From Streptomyces sp. NBC_00433 (lineage in GTDB: Bacteria > Actinomycetota > Actinomycetes > Streptomycetales > Streptomycetaceae), in assembly GCA_036015235.1 (NCBI GenBank), contig CP107926.1:310001-374000 (forward strand): a stretch of 64,000 nucleotides of DNA. The letters are read 5' to 3'. Made by a program: the position numbers and the translations under genes. Positions 34,101 through 41,631 of the stretch are shown here, in pieces. Position 1 is the first letter of the stretch. The number at the start of each line of letters is the position of its first letter. The notes under the pieces were generated by a model. It did no database searches. It had not been told where the DNA came from and saw only the letters and a list, made by a program, of their open reading frames with translations.

Positions 34101-35404
34101 GCGTCGCCGCCGTGGACCACGGCACGCTCTACGCCGGACTCGGCGAGTCGCCGGGCGGGGTGTGGAACGGCTCCTTCGGTTCCTACGACGCGGCGACGGG
34201 TGGGTGGAAGACGCTCGCCGCCCCCACGACCAAGCGCTTCGCCCCGGCTTACGGCTTCATCCGCGGCAAGCTGTACGTCACGAGCGGGCGCGACGCGGCG
34301 GGCAACCCGATCCCGGGCAGCGAGGTCTACGACCCGGCGACCGACGCCTGGTCCCAGACCGCCGACGTGCCGACCGCCTACGGCGCCTCGGGCTCGGCGG
34401 TGGCCGGCGACAAGCTGTATGTCATCGGCGGCTGCGTCCAGGCCAACTGCGGCTTCAACGACGTCCAGGTCTACGACCCCGCGACCGACACCTGGTCGGC
34501 CGGTGCGCCCTACCCCGAGCCGGTCTCCTTCCCGGCGTGCGGCACCGTCGACGGGGTCGTCTACTGCTCGGGAGGGGTCTACCAGCCCGACGGCCAGGCC
34601 CCGCAGGACACCGTCCACACCTACGCGCTCGACCCGGCCGGCACGTCCTGGCACCGGGTCGCCGACGCACCCACCGACCTGTGGGGTGCCACCGGCACCG
34701 CGGCCGACGGCAGGCTGCTGGTGGGCGGCGGCGCGCAGGTGAGCACCGGCGCGCTCACCAACGAGGCCCACGCCTACGATCCGGCCACGGACTCCTGGTC
34801 GGCGCTGCCGAACCTGGCCGAGCCGGTGCTCGACGCCCAGTCCGCGCCGGGCTGGTACGTGATCGGCGGGGCGAACGCCTACAGCGTCCCGCAGGCGTCG
34901 GTTCAGAAGCTGACCGGCTACGACCAGCCGCACGCCGACGTGCCGTGGCTCACCCCCTCGGCGCCGAAGCTGACGGTCAAGGGCGGCGGTTCGGTCACGG
35001 TGCGGCTGACCCTGGACGCCACGGCGATGACCTCGGCGGACGCGGGCACCCACCGGGCCGCGCTGATCGTCGACAGCGACACCCCGTACGGCTCGGTCTC
35101 CCTGCCGGTCGCCATGACGGTGGTCCCGCCCGCCGGATGGGGCCTGCTGACCGGCACGGTGACCGGCACGCTCAGCGACGGTACGCGCGCGCCGCTGGCG
35201 GGCGCGGTGGTCGAGGTCGACTCCAAGAACGGCGACCTCTCCCTCACCACCGGCCGCGACGGCAGCTACGCGCTGTGGCTGCCGGCCAGGAACAACCCGC
35301 TCACGGTCATCGTCGCGGCGACCGGCTACCGCCCGGCGACCCGCACCGTGCGCGTCGTCAAGGACGGCGCGGTGACAGCGGACTTCGCCCTGCTGCGTCA
35401 GTGA
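31148..35404 (+). CDS. Secreted S53 sedolisin-type protease with Kelch repeats (paralogue)
   Basis: 1418 residues with the same order as the gene at 26545: signal peptide (to about 39, AQQALAAP-like cleavage after ALA), and S53 domain with Glu170/Asp174 (SEISLDLDMVSAV), Asp249 (FSSGDDGYG) and Ser355 (YGGTSASAP). Two regulatory-like domains, a jelly-roll, five or more Kelch repeats (VYDPATDAWSQTADVPTA, VIGGCVQANCG) and a final regulatory-like domain follow. Catalytic residues fall at the same positions as in the paralogue, so an internal duplication with inversion is likely. Start TTG 31148 is parallel to the partner's TTG with GGAGTC before it. Extra Cys pairs (DDASCPDGSCG) suggest disulphides. 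Confidence 0.9.
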   Translation: MPAPRSSAGRARTLRRIAAAAAAVLAVLAVLLPQQALAAPPPATASTGKATAEPACGTPKPGHFTCFTLRRTDHTAALGVRRDATGAGLAPDGYAPADLRSAYDLPADGGAGATIAIVDAYDNPNAESDLAVYRAQYGLPACTGDNGCFRKVDEHGGAAYPAADEGWASEISLDLDMVSAVAPQAHILLVEADATTSDDLGTAVNTAVSLGAKYVSNSWGAYDDSTDNLAYDEAYFNHPGVAVVFSSGDDGYGVSYPASSPYVTSVGGTSLVRDGSARGWDESVWNRVSYNADGPHWGATGSGCSDVEPKPSFQSGVDCAGRSVADVSAVADPATGVAVYNSFSDSGWNVYGGTSASAPIIAGVYALAGTPVEGTYPAAYPYQQPGALNDVTRGDDASCPDGSCGYGPVPDCTPAYTCAAQPGYDGPTGLGTPIGTAAFKPGPHGTVSGAVTDAGTGAALSGATVSLGDYRATTDAQGRYRLDIPAGSYPLSVSAFGYADKDLGQVRVDDGAALTENVGLAAVPSQTISGTVKDGGQHGWGLYAELTVDGVPGSVFTDPATGRYSVRVPMNRTYTLHATSLYPGYRPADATVAVGTGPDTADLALPVNTTGALPPGYEMDYRGGGLEPFAASAAPGGWTVKNNTAAGGWQFDDPLNRGNQTGATGRFAEVDDYALGWAPADTELISPAYDFSDQTKPELQFDTALPSLYRLDALTADVDASTDGGATWTTVWHHTDVIGGPSHQDVPLDAYAGKSSVRLRFHFTGSLTGIWQIDDVAVGTPTLVARPGGLLVGRVTDANTGAGVLGATVRGVATPSDSGRSVASPGDPAVADGLYWMFSSRTGKQQFTAGLPGFGYPAVTAKADVRPGAVTSADFALHPAQLQYSVSAVSANVAWADSRTVDVKVRNTGGSPATFSLGEQGLGGPKAGVSGPAARRTPSALTPDTLFKAAPAASSPPAAAATAGDTPADQAWQPLADLPAASFGGVAAVDHGTLYAGLGESPGGVWNGSFGSYDAATGGWKTLAAPTTKRFAPAYGFIRGKLYVTSGRDAAGNPIPGSEVYDPATDAWSQTADVPTAYGASGSAVAGDKLYVIGGCVQANCGFNDVQVYDPATDTWSAGAPYPEPVSFPACGTVDGVVYCSGGVYQPDGQAPQDTVHTYALDPAGTSWHRVADAPTDLWGATGTAADGRLLVGGGAQVSTGALTNEAHAYDPATDSWSALPNLAEPVLDAQSAPGWYVIGGANAYSVPQASVQKLTGYDQPHADVPWLTPSAPKLTVKGGGSVTVRLTLDATAMTSADAGTHRAALIVDSDTPYGSVSLPVAMTVVPPAGWGLLTGTVTGTLSDGTRAPLAGAVVEVDSKNGDLSLTTGRDGSYALWLPARNNPLTVIVAATGYRPATRTVRVVKDGAVTADFALLRQ

Positions 35405-35410
35405 CAGTGC

Positions 35411-35440
35411 CCGGCGGCCGCACCGCGGTGCGGCCGCCGG
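35411..35440 (+). terminator. Palindromic terminator after the second sedolisin
   Basis: Thirty bases forming a perfect palindrome, six bp after the stop. It would form a 13-bp stem with a minimal loop. It may terminate both this gene and the leftward regulator that ends at 35516. Confidence 0.8.
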
Positions 35441-35515
35441 CGCACGTCCGCCGGACCGTCCGGCAGGTGGTCCGGCGTCCCCGCGAGCCACGGCTGGCGG
35501 GGTCCGGGGGCGGAT

Positions 35516-36544
35516 TCAGCGGTCCGGTCCCCGCCCGTCAGCGGGTGGGGCGCCCCTCGGCGGTTCCGGAAGCCACCAGCCTCTACTGGCGGCGAGCACA
35601 CCCGCCTGGAACCGGCTGGCGGCGCCGAGCCGGGTGAGCAGCGCCTGGACCCTGCGCTGCACCGTGCGGTGGCCGATGCCGAGTTGGCGTGCGATGGTCT
35701 CGTCCGGCATCCCCATCGCGAGCATCGAGATGATCCGCCGCTCCTCGTCGTTGACGAACTCGTCCTCGCCGACCGGCGCGATGCGCCCCGGCATGTACGG
35801 CTGCGCCTGTGCCCACAGCGACTCGAACAGCGAGGACAACGCGTCGAGCAGCGCCGAGGGGTGGACCAGGATGCACGCGTCGAGCACCTGCGGGGTGGCC
35901 ATCAGCGGGATCAGCGCCGCCTGGTCGTCGGCGATGATCAGCTTCATCGGCGCCTCCGGCACGAAGCGCACCTCCTCGCCCGCCGCGATGTCCTCCTCCG
36001 CCCGCTCCATCGCACCGGGGGTGTTGAGGCTGTCGCGGGCGTGGATGAACCGGCTGCGCACACCCCGACTGGCGATCATGGCCGCGGAGTTGACCCGTCC
36101 GCCGTCGCGGGCCTCGGCGTAGGGCGGCGCGTCGATGCCGCGGATCTCCTTCTCCGCGCGGTTGAACAGCTGCTGCCCGCAACGGGCGACGCCGTCACGG
36201 CCGTTGATGACCTGGATCAGCGAGGCCGAGTCGCGGTCACGGCGCGCGTCGCGGTGCCGCTCGGTCAGGAGCTCGGTCAGGGCGCGCACCCGGTGGATGT
36301 CCCGCTCCCTGGCCAGCAGGAGCACCTCGACGGCGTGCCCGGGTGGCAGCGCCGTGTAGCAGGCCGGGCTGCCGGGCAGCCGGGAGACGAGCCCGCCGTC
36401 CTCCAGATGGACCATGGCAGCGGCCACCGCCTCGGGCTCGATGCCGGTGCGGCGGGCCAACTCCTCGATGGGCAGGGGCAGGTTGTCGACGAGGACGAAA
36501 TACAGCGTTTCGGCTGGCTGATCCAGACCGAGAACTTCCAGCAT
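35516..36544 (-). CDS. LuxR-type regulator with winged-helix N-terminus
   Basis: 342 residues. The N-terminal winged-helix-like part (EELARRTGIEPEAVAAAMVH, LEDGGLVSRLPGS) resembles TrmB/ArsR folds. A middle sensor domain (SRFIHARDSLNTPGAME, RFVPEAPMKLIIADDQAALI) precedes a C-terminal LuxR HTH (ERRIISMLAMGMPDETIARQ, LGIGHRTVQRRVQALLTRLG). This is the common Streptomyces orphan regulator type, often controlling secondary metabolism or sporulation. ATG 36544 is chosen because GGAGG sits 5 bp upstream. A perfect inverted repeat lies just before the gene, suggesting autoregulation. It may control the adjacent sedolisins, but that is only positional. Confidence 0.88.
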   Translation of the reverse strand: MLEVLGLDQPAETLYFVLVDNLPLPIEELARRTGIEPEAVAAAMVHLEDGGLVSRLPGSPACYTALPPGHAVEVLLLARERDIHRVRALTELLTERHRDARRDRDSASLIQVINGRDGVARCGQQLFNRAEKEIRGIDAPPYAEARDGGRVNSAAMIASRGVRSRFIHARDSLNTPGAMERAEEDIAAGEEVRFVPEAPMKLIIADDQAALIPLMATPQVLDACILVHPSALLDALSSLFESLWAQAQPYMPGRIAPVGEDEFVNDEERRIISMLAMGMPDETIARQLGIGHRTVQRRVQALLTRLGAASRFQAGVLAASRGWWLPEPPRGAPPADGRGPDR

Positions 36545-36555
36545 GGCCACCTCCG

Positions 36556-36586
36556 ACCAAACGGTAGCTCAAGCAGACCGTTTGGT
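36556..36586. promoter_or_regulatory. Perfect inverted repeat before the LuxR-type gene
   Basis: ACCAAACGGT, 11 bases, then its complement ACCGTTTGGT. The half-sites are two helical turns apart centre to centre. It lies 12-42 bp upstream of the start, a position suited to an autorepression operator. Confidence 0.65.
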
Positions 36587-36974
36587 TGAAGGTGAGACCT
36601 TTGGACATGGTGCCTGGTGGGCGGCGACGGACCGTCCCCGCGGCCGGGGTTCCGGCGTCCTGCGGGGCCGACGGAGGGACGTGGCGTCCGTGGACCCCTG
36701 AAGCCGCGGCGCGACAGGCTTCCGCGGTGACGGTGCGGTACCTGTACATCAGCGACGCCCAGGCCGACACGCTGCTCGCGCCGGTCGGCCCCCTCAAGAC
36801 GATCCTCGGTCTCGGCGGAGCCGGCAGCCCACGTCCCCGGTTCGAGCGCGCCGCAGTCCCAGGAGTTCGCGCCGTCCGCGGTGCCGACGCTCCCGGCCCG
36901 TCCGGCCTCGGCCGCGTCGGCCGGGCACGGGGAACGGCGGTCCGCCCTCCCGCCGGCGCGGGCGGTCCGGCCGG

Positions 36975-37623
36975 TGCCGCCTGCGCCGGGCGGTGTTGTA
37001 CGTCGATGTGCCGGAACTGGTAGACAGCCCCGACCTGCCTCAGCACGCCACGGAGTTCATGGGCGTCGGCCAGGAAGGCCGCGAGATCCGTCGGTACGCG
37101 CTTGCGCGAGGCCAGGTAGTGGCGGGAGAGGGTCTCGTACCACCAGGCTGTCAGGCCGACGGCGGCTCCCAGCCCCACCGTCACGCCGTAGGCCACGACC
37201 CGCATCTGGAGCTGGACCGATCCCAGCGTCAGCCCGTGCCCGTCGGACACGTCACGGCCGATGCCGTAGCGCATCCCGCCGCCCAGCGGGTACTGGGCTC
37301 CGTAGCAGAGCAGAAGCGCCATACCGACCGCGGTGCCGACCGCGGTGGAGGCGCAACGCGGCGAGGTGGGTGAGACCGATGGCCGACCCGCCCGCGAGGC
37401 CGATCGCGAACCCCCGCCGGTCCCAGACCCACCGCATCCGGATCGCCGGTACGGGCCCCGCGTGGTGCTCCGGTCCGTGCGCCGCCGACGGGGGCCCGCT
37501 GCCACCGGCCAGCGCACCGCCCACCGCGTAGGCCGCCGCGTTGACCAGCGCCCCGGCCGCCCCGCCGACCGCGAGTACCAGATAGACCAGACCGTCCCGC
37601 CGGGCCCGCGCGTTGATCCCCAT
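36975..37623 (-). pseudogene. Frameshifted membrane protein gene
   Basis: Starting at ATG 37623 the frame encodes MGINARARRDGLVYLVLAVG and then GFAIGLAGGSAIGLTHLAAL; near 37355 it must shift by one base to continue ASTAVGTAVGMALLLCYGAQ, VTVGLGAAVGLTAWWYETLS and VPTDLAAFLADAHELRGVLR. Together these look like one multi-TM protein with a cytoplasmic helical tail. The frameshift could be real or a sequencing error. The shifted frame has no stop until inside the neighbouring LuxR gene, so the 3' end has also been lost. No family was recognised. Confidence 0.65.
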
Positions 37624-37794
37624 GACCGAGAGTATTCAGCCCTTGCCGTCGGCCAGATCCGTAATAGCCCGTGGTGTCCCACTTCGGAGTGACATCGGGG
37701 CGGGCCGAGCCTCCTGCCCCGGGCGCCCGCCTGGTGTACTCGTCGTGATGCGTGGGGGGGAATCAACGAGGGCCTTCACACGCTATGACCTGGT

Positions 37795-38817
37795 GTGAAG
37801 AAGATCGGATTTCTCTCGTTCGGGCACTGGTCGCCCAGTGTGCACTCGCAGACGCGCTCCGCCGCCGACTTCCTGCACCAGTCGATCGACCTCGCGGTCG
37901 CGGCGGAGGAGCTGGGGGTGGACGGCGCGTACTTCCGGGTGCACCACTTCGCGGAGCAGGCGGGGAGCCCGTTCCCCTTGCTGTCGGCCATCGGCGCGCG
38001 CACGTCGAGGATCGAGATCGGTACCGGCGTGATCGACATGCGGTACGAGAACCCGCTGTACATGGCGGAGGACGCCGGCGCGGCCGACCTCATCTCGGGT
38101 GGCAGACTGCAGCTGGGCATCAGCCGTGGGTCACCGGAGCAGGTGATCGAGGGCTGGCGGTACTTCGGGTACGCGCCTGCCGAGGGGGAGACCGACGCGG
38201 ACATGGCCCGGCGGCACGCGGAGGCGTTCCTCAAGGTGATCGAGGGCGAGGGCTTCGCCCGTCCGAACCCGCGGCCGATGTTCCCCAACCCGCCGGGGCT
38301 GCTGCGTGTCGAGCCGCACTCCGCCGGGCTGCGCGACCGGATCTGGTGGGGCTCCGGTTCGAACGCGACCTCGGTCTGGGCGGCGAAGCTGGGGATGAAC
38401 CTGCAGAGCTCCACGCTGAAGGACGACGAGACGGGCGAGCCGTTGCACGTACAGCAGCGCAAGCAGATCGAGGCGTACCGCGCGGCGTACAAGGAGGCCG
38501 GCCATGAGCGCGAGCCGCGCGTCTCGGTCAGCCGCAGCATCTTCGCGCTGACCAGTGACACCGACCGCGCCTACTTCGGCCGCGACCGCAACTCGCAGGA
38601 CCAGGTCGGGATGATCGACGAGAAGACCAGGGCGGTCTTCGGCCGCTCGTACGCCGGCGAGCCGGACGAACTGGTGAAGCTGCTCCAGGAGGACGAGGCG
38701 ATCCAGGCCGCGGACACCGTGCTGCTGACCATTCCGAACCAGCTCGGGGTCGACTACAACGCCCACGTCCTGGAGAGCATCCTCACCCACGTCGCCCCCG
38801 ACCTCGGCTGGCGGTAG
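37795..38817 (+). CDS. LLM-class flavin-dependent oxidoreductase
   Basis: 340 residues in the bacterial-luciferase TIM-barrel fold: MKKIGFLSFGHW, EELGVDGAYFRVHHFAEQAG, TSRIEIGTGVIDMRYENPLY, and ISGGRLQLGISRGSPEQVIE. These match LLM family oxidoreductases that use FMN or F420. No partner reductase adjoins it, and it is separate from the four LLM enzymes at 56-61 kb. The start is GTG 37795, since the fold begins there; the ribosome site is weak. The substrate is unknown. Confidence 0.88.
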   Translation: MKKIGFLSFGHWSPSVHSQTRSAADFLHQSIDLAVAAEELGVDGAYFRVHHFAEQAGSPFPLLSAIGARTSRIEIGTGVIDMRYENPLYMAEDAGAADLISGGRLQLGISRGSPEQVIEGWRYFGYAPAEGETDADMARRHAEAFLKVIEGEGFARPNPRPMFPNPPGLLRVEPHSAGLRDRIWWGSGSNATSVWAAKLGMNLQSSTLKDDETGEPLHVQQRKQIEAYRAAYKEAGHEREPRVSVSRSIFALTSDTDRAYFGRDRNSQDQVGMIDEKTRAVFGRSYAGEPDELVKLLQEDEAIQAADTVLLTIPNQLGVDYNAHVLESILTHVAPDLGWR

Positions 38818-39285
38818 TCGCGGGCCGCGGGGCTCGTGACCGCAAGCGGTCGGATGCCGGCGCGCCGATCAGCCAGAGGTTCCCACGCCATGTCAGCGGG
38901 GCCGCCGATCCCCCGCGGCGTGAAGTCCACCTTCCCAGCCTCGCCCTTCCTGGGAGCGGGGCGGACGCGAGGCCCCGGATGCCGAGGTGACGCGCCCGTT
39001 CTGCCCTCGGGCCGGGATGCGTGGACAGGTTGTCCGGGAAGGGCACGTACTCGTCGTGGTGGCCTGCCGCCTCCAAGCGAGCCAGGAGCTCACGCAGCCG
39101 CTTGTGCAGGCCGTTGTCGCGCTCCGCATCCGGCTCTGCGCTCCGCATCCGGCTGTGCGCACCGGTCACGCCAGTCCGGAATCGCGAGCGCGCCCCATGC
39201 GTGGCCGCTTTCTGGGTAGCCGAGTCGCGAAGGGCACGATAGGGGTGCCGGAGAAGCCCGGTCACGGGCGGAGGAAGGACAAGCC
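38818..39285. other. Gene-poor stretch with a short tandem repeat
   Basis: No convincing gene. A leftward frame near 38990-39130 (HKRLRELLARLEAAGHHDEY) has helical character but lacks a start or a known family and may be a remnant. A two-copy 18-bp repeat lies at 39121-39157. Confidence 0.4.
39121..39157. repeat. Two-copy 18-bp tandem repeat
   Basis: GCTCCGCATCCGGCT occurs twice, with units joined head to tail and one mismatch. It falls in the gene-poor stretch and has no evident role. Confidence 0.6.
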
Positions 39286-39414
39286 GTGCTCAAGGCCATC
39301 GCAGATGTACTCGGCAAGATCGGCAGTGCTGTCGCCACGGTGGTGACGCTGCCTTTCCGTGCTCTCGCCCGCCTCTTCGGCGGAGCGTCCGACACAGCGC
39401 ACGGACACCACTGA
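39286..39414 (+). CDS. Small 42-residue protein
   Basis: A short gene with a clear GAGGAAGG ribosome site before GTG 39286. The product reads MLKAIADVLGKIGSAVATVV, LPFRALARLFGG, then a polar end. One amphipathic or membrane-inserting helix is followed by a short basic Leu/Phe/Arg-rich helix. Similar small proteins with an LPFRALARLFGG-like box are, as I recall, widespread and unassigned in Streptomyces. It is followed 70 bp later by the DJ-1 gene and could be co-transcribed. Membrane association is inferred from composition. Confidence 0.6.
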   Translation: MLKAIADVLGKIGSAVATVVTLPFRALARLFGGASDTAHGHH

Positions 39415-39484
39415 GCTCCGACCGGCTGCGTATCCCCCCGCGGAGAGGGCGGCAGCAGCCACCAGGACAGGAGAGGAGCAGGTC

Positions 39485-40051
39485 ATGGCCAAGGACGATC
39501 TTCAAGGACGCACCGTACTCGCGGTGGTGACGAACTACGGGGTCGAGCAGGACGAGCTGGTCGTCCCGGTCGACCACCTGCGCAAGAACGGGGCCGAGGT
39601 CGACGTGGCAGCGGTTTCCGACGAGCCGGTGCAGACGCTGGTGGGCGACAAGGAACCCGGCGCGGTGGTCACCCCCACACTCACCCTGGAGGCGGCCGAC
39701 CCGGCCCGCTACGACCTGCTGCTGCTACCGGGCGGCGCCCTGAACGCCGACAGCCTCAGGACCGAGGACAAGGCCGTCGAGACGATCCGCGCCTTCGTCG
39801 CCTCGGGCCGCCCCGTAGCCGCGATCTGCCATGCCCCGTGGACGCTGATAGATGCCGACGTGGTCGGCGGCAAGACCCTGACGTCCTATCCCTCCCTGCG
39901 CACGGACATCCGCAACGCGGGCGGCGCCTGGGTCGACACTTCCGTGGTCAGCGACGACACCGACGGCTGGACACTGGTCACCTCCCGTACTCCCGATGAC
40001 CTGGACGACTTCCTCCGCGAGCTCGAGAAGGCGCTCGTCACGTCTCCCTGA
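39485..40051 (+). CDS. DJ-1/PfpI-family protein
   Basis: 188 residues of the DJ-1/PfpI (class I glutamine-amidotransferase-like) fold: TVLAVVTNYGVEQDELVVPV, YDLLLLPGGALNADSL, VAAICHAPWTLIDADVV. The nucleophile elbow Cys is in AICHAPW (about residue 117) with its neighbouring His. PfpI-like proteins act as deglycases, glyoxalases or chaperones in stress. A GGAGAGGAGCAGG site precedes ATG 39485. Context suggests a stress role with the small protein upstream, but the partner is unclear. Confidence 0.9.
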   Translation: MAKDDLQGRTVLAVVTNYGVEQDELVVPVDHLRKNGAEVDVAAVSDEPVQTLVGDKEPGAVVTPTLTLEAADPARYDLLLLPGGALNADSLRTEDKAVETIRAFVASGRPVAAICHAPWTLIDADVVGGKTLTSYPSLRTDIRNAGGAWVDTSVVSDDTDGWTLVTSRTPDDLDDFLRELEKALVTSP

Positions 40052-40424
40052 CACGGCCCGCCTCCCGGTCGGAGGCTTCCGAGCGTCCAGGGTCTCCGTC
40101 GACACCGAGCGACATCCGGGCTGGGCCGGCGACCGTCCCATGGCTGGGCCGGGCCGAACCGAGTCGGAGGTCGTCCTCGCGGGGCTACGGGCCGTTCCGG
40201 CTGTACCGCCCACGAGAAGCCCTCCGACTCCGGGGGGAGACAGATGGGGTGGGCGAATCTCGTCCCTGACGGGCGTCTCGGGCGGACCGTGTTCCGGGCA
40301 AGTCGGCCTGCACCGGCGGGAGTCGGGGCCGCCGGGCTCATCGCCGTGTAGCGTGGTCGCGCGCCGGCGCGCTCTCGCGGGGCTCGGCGCTTCGCGCAGG
40401 AGTCGTCTGGGGGAGGGAGGACGG
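40052..40424. other. Intergenic region, nothing recognised
   Basis: About 370 bp between DJ-1 and the methyltransferase. No gene, hairpin or repeat stands out. Confidence 0.35.
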
Positions 40425-41255
40425 ATGCCGGCCGCCCAGCGGGTCACGTCCCGCAATGCCCGGTTCCAACAGTGGGAGTCGCTGCTCACCAACCGCGGCA
40501 GGAGGCAGCGGGCACGGGAATTCCTCGTGCAGGGCGTACGACCGATCACGCTCGCGGTGGAACACGCCTGGCCCGTTCACACGCTCATTTTCGACGGCAG
40601 GCGGAAGCTCTCGCGCTGGGCCGAGGACCTGCTGCGCACGGTGCGGGCCGAGCGGGTCGCCATGGCCTCCGACATGCTGGCCGACCTCGGCGGGAAGAAC
40701 GAGGACCCGCCCGAGATCGTCGCGGTGGTGGAGATGCCCGCCGACGACCTCGGACGGATAGCGGTCGGGGACGGCTTCCTCGGCGTGGTCTTCGACCGGC
40801 CCGCGGGGCCGGGGAACATAGGGAGCATCATCCGTTCCGCCGACGCCTTCGGCGCGGACGGCCTGATAGTGACCGGCCACGCCGCCGACGTCTACGACCC
40901 GAAGTCGGTCCGGGCCAGCACCGGTTCGGTCTTCGCCCTGCCCGCGGTCCGCGTGCCGTCCCCGCGGGAGGTGACGGACTGGCTGGACGTCCAGCGGGCC
41001 CGTGGCAGGAACGTCGTGCTGGTCGGCACCGACGAGCACGGTGACTGCGACGTCTTCGACTTCGACTTCACCCAGCCGGTCCTGCTGCTGATCGGCAACG
41101 AGACCAACGGGCTCAGCAGTACGTGGCGCGACCTGTGCGACCACATGGTCGGCATCCCGATGGCGGGGGCGGCGAGTTCGCTGAACGCCGCGAACGCCGC
41201 CACAGCGGTCCTCTACGAGGCCTCGCGGCAGCGGCTCGCCGCCGCGAAGCGCTGA
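40425..41255 (+). CDS. TrmH/SpoU-family RNA 2'-O-methyltransferase
   Basis: 276 residues with an N-terminal substrate-binding part (RVTSRNARFQQWESLLTNRG) and the trefoil-knot SPOUT fold. Motif 1 is GNIGSIIRSADAFGADGLIV (about 125), motif 2 LLLIGNETNGLS (about 222), motif 3 PMAGAASSLNAANAATAVLY (about 245). The family methylates 2'-OH of tRNA or rRNA riboses; in some actinomycetes such enzymes protect the ribosome from a drug made by the same strain. GGGAGGGAGG precedes ATG 40425. No antibiotic cluster is directly adjacent, so housekeeping or resistance cannot be separated. Confidence 0.88.
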   Translation: MPAAQRVTSRNARFQQWESLLTNRGRRQRAREFLVQGVRPITLAVEHAWPVHTLIFDGRRKLSRWAEDLLRTVRAERVAMASDMLADLGGKNEDPPEIVAVVEMPADDLGRIAVGDGFLGVVFDRPAGPGNIGSIIRSADAFGADGLIVTGHAADVYDPKSVRASTGSVFALPAVRVPSPREVTDWLDVQRARGRNVVLVGTDEHGDCDVFDFDFTQPVLLLIGNETNGLSSTWRDLCDHMVGIPMAGAASSLNAANAATAVLYEASRQRLAAAKR

Positions 41256-41631
41256 GCTTCACCCCGCGGGCCGCGACGCCTCGGGGAAGGTCGCACGCCG
41301 AGCACCCCGACAACGCTGGTTCCGGTCTGCCCCTCCCGATCAGGGACAGCTTCGTGGGGGTGCTGGGCACCGTGGGGCGGCACGCCGAGGCGGAGGCCGA
41401 AGCCGTGTCGCTGGCCCGCCCCGTGCAGGTCGCCGCGCCCGGCCCCTTCCGCACTCCCGGACACCGTCGCCGACGGGCCGCGGTCGCCGGGCGGGCGGTC
41501 CTCGGCCCGTTCGTCCGCGTGGAATACCCGATAGGCTGCCCGTGGTGAGCCGGGAAGTCTGGTCGGCACAGGGAGTCAGCTGTCGCAAGAGGTGACAGCG
41601 GCCCCGCCTGTGGCGATCAGGAGAACGGTTC
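41256..41631. other. Intergenic region, nothing recognised
   Basis: About 375 bp between the methyltransferase and the antiporter. Open frames exist on both strands but their composition is not protein-like. No regulatory repeat was found. Confidence 0.35.

Noticed and set aside
31130..35491. A 1453-codon open frame antisense to the second sedolisin gene
   Set aside because: Its product is Gly/Arg/Val-rich with no fold or motif. It mirrors the sedolisin codons and arises from high-GC third-position bias.
36237..37766. A 509-codon leftward frame
   Set aside because: Only a middle section looks like protein. The rest overlaps the LuxR gene in another frame and is Arg/Pro-rich.
38783..39265. 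A 160-codon leftward frame in the gene-poor stretch
   Set aside because: A short helical piece looks protein-like but there is no ribosome site, start or family, and part derives from an 18-bp tandem repeat.
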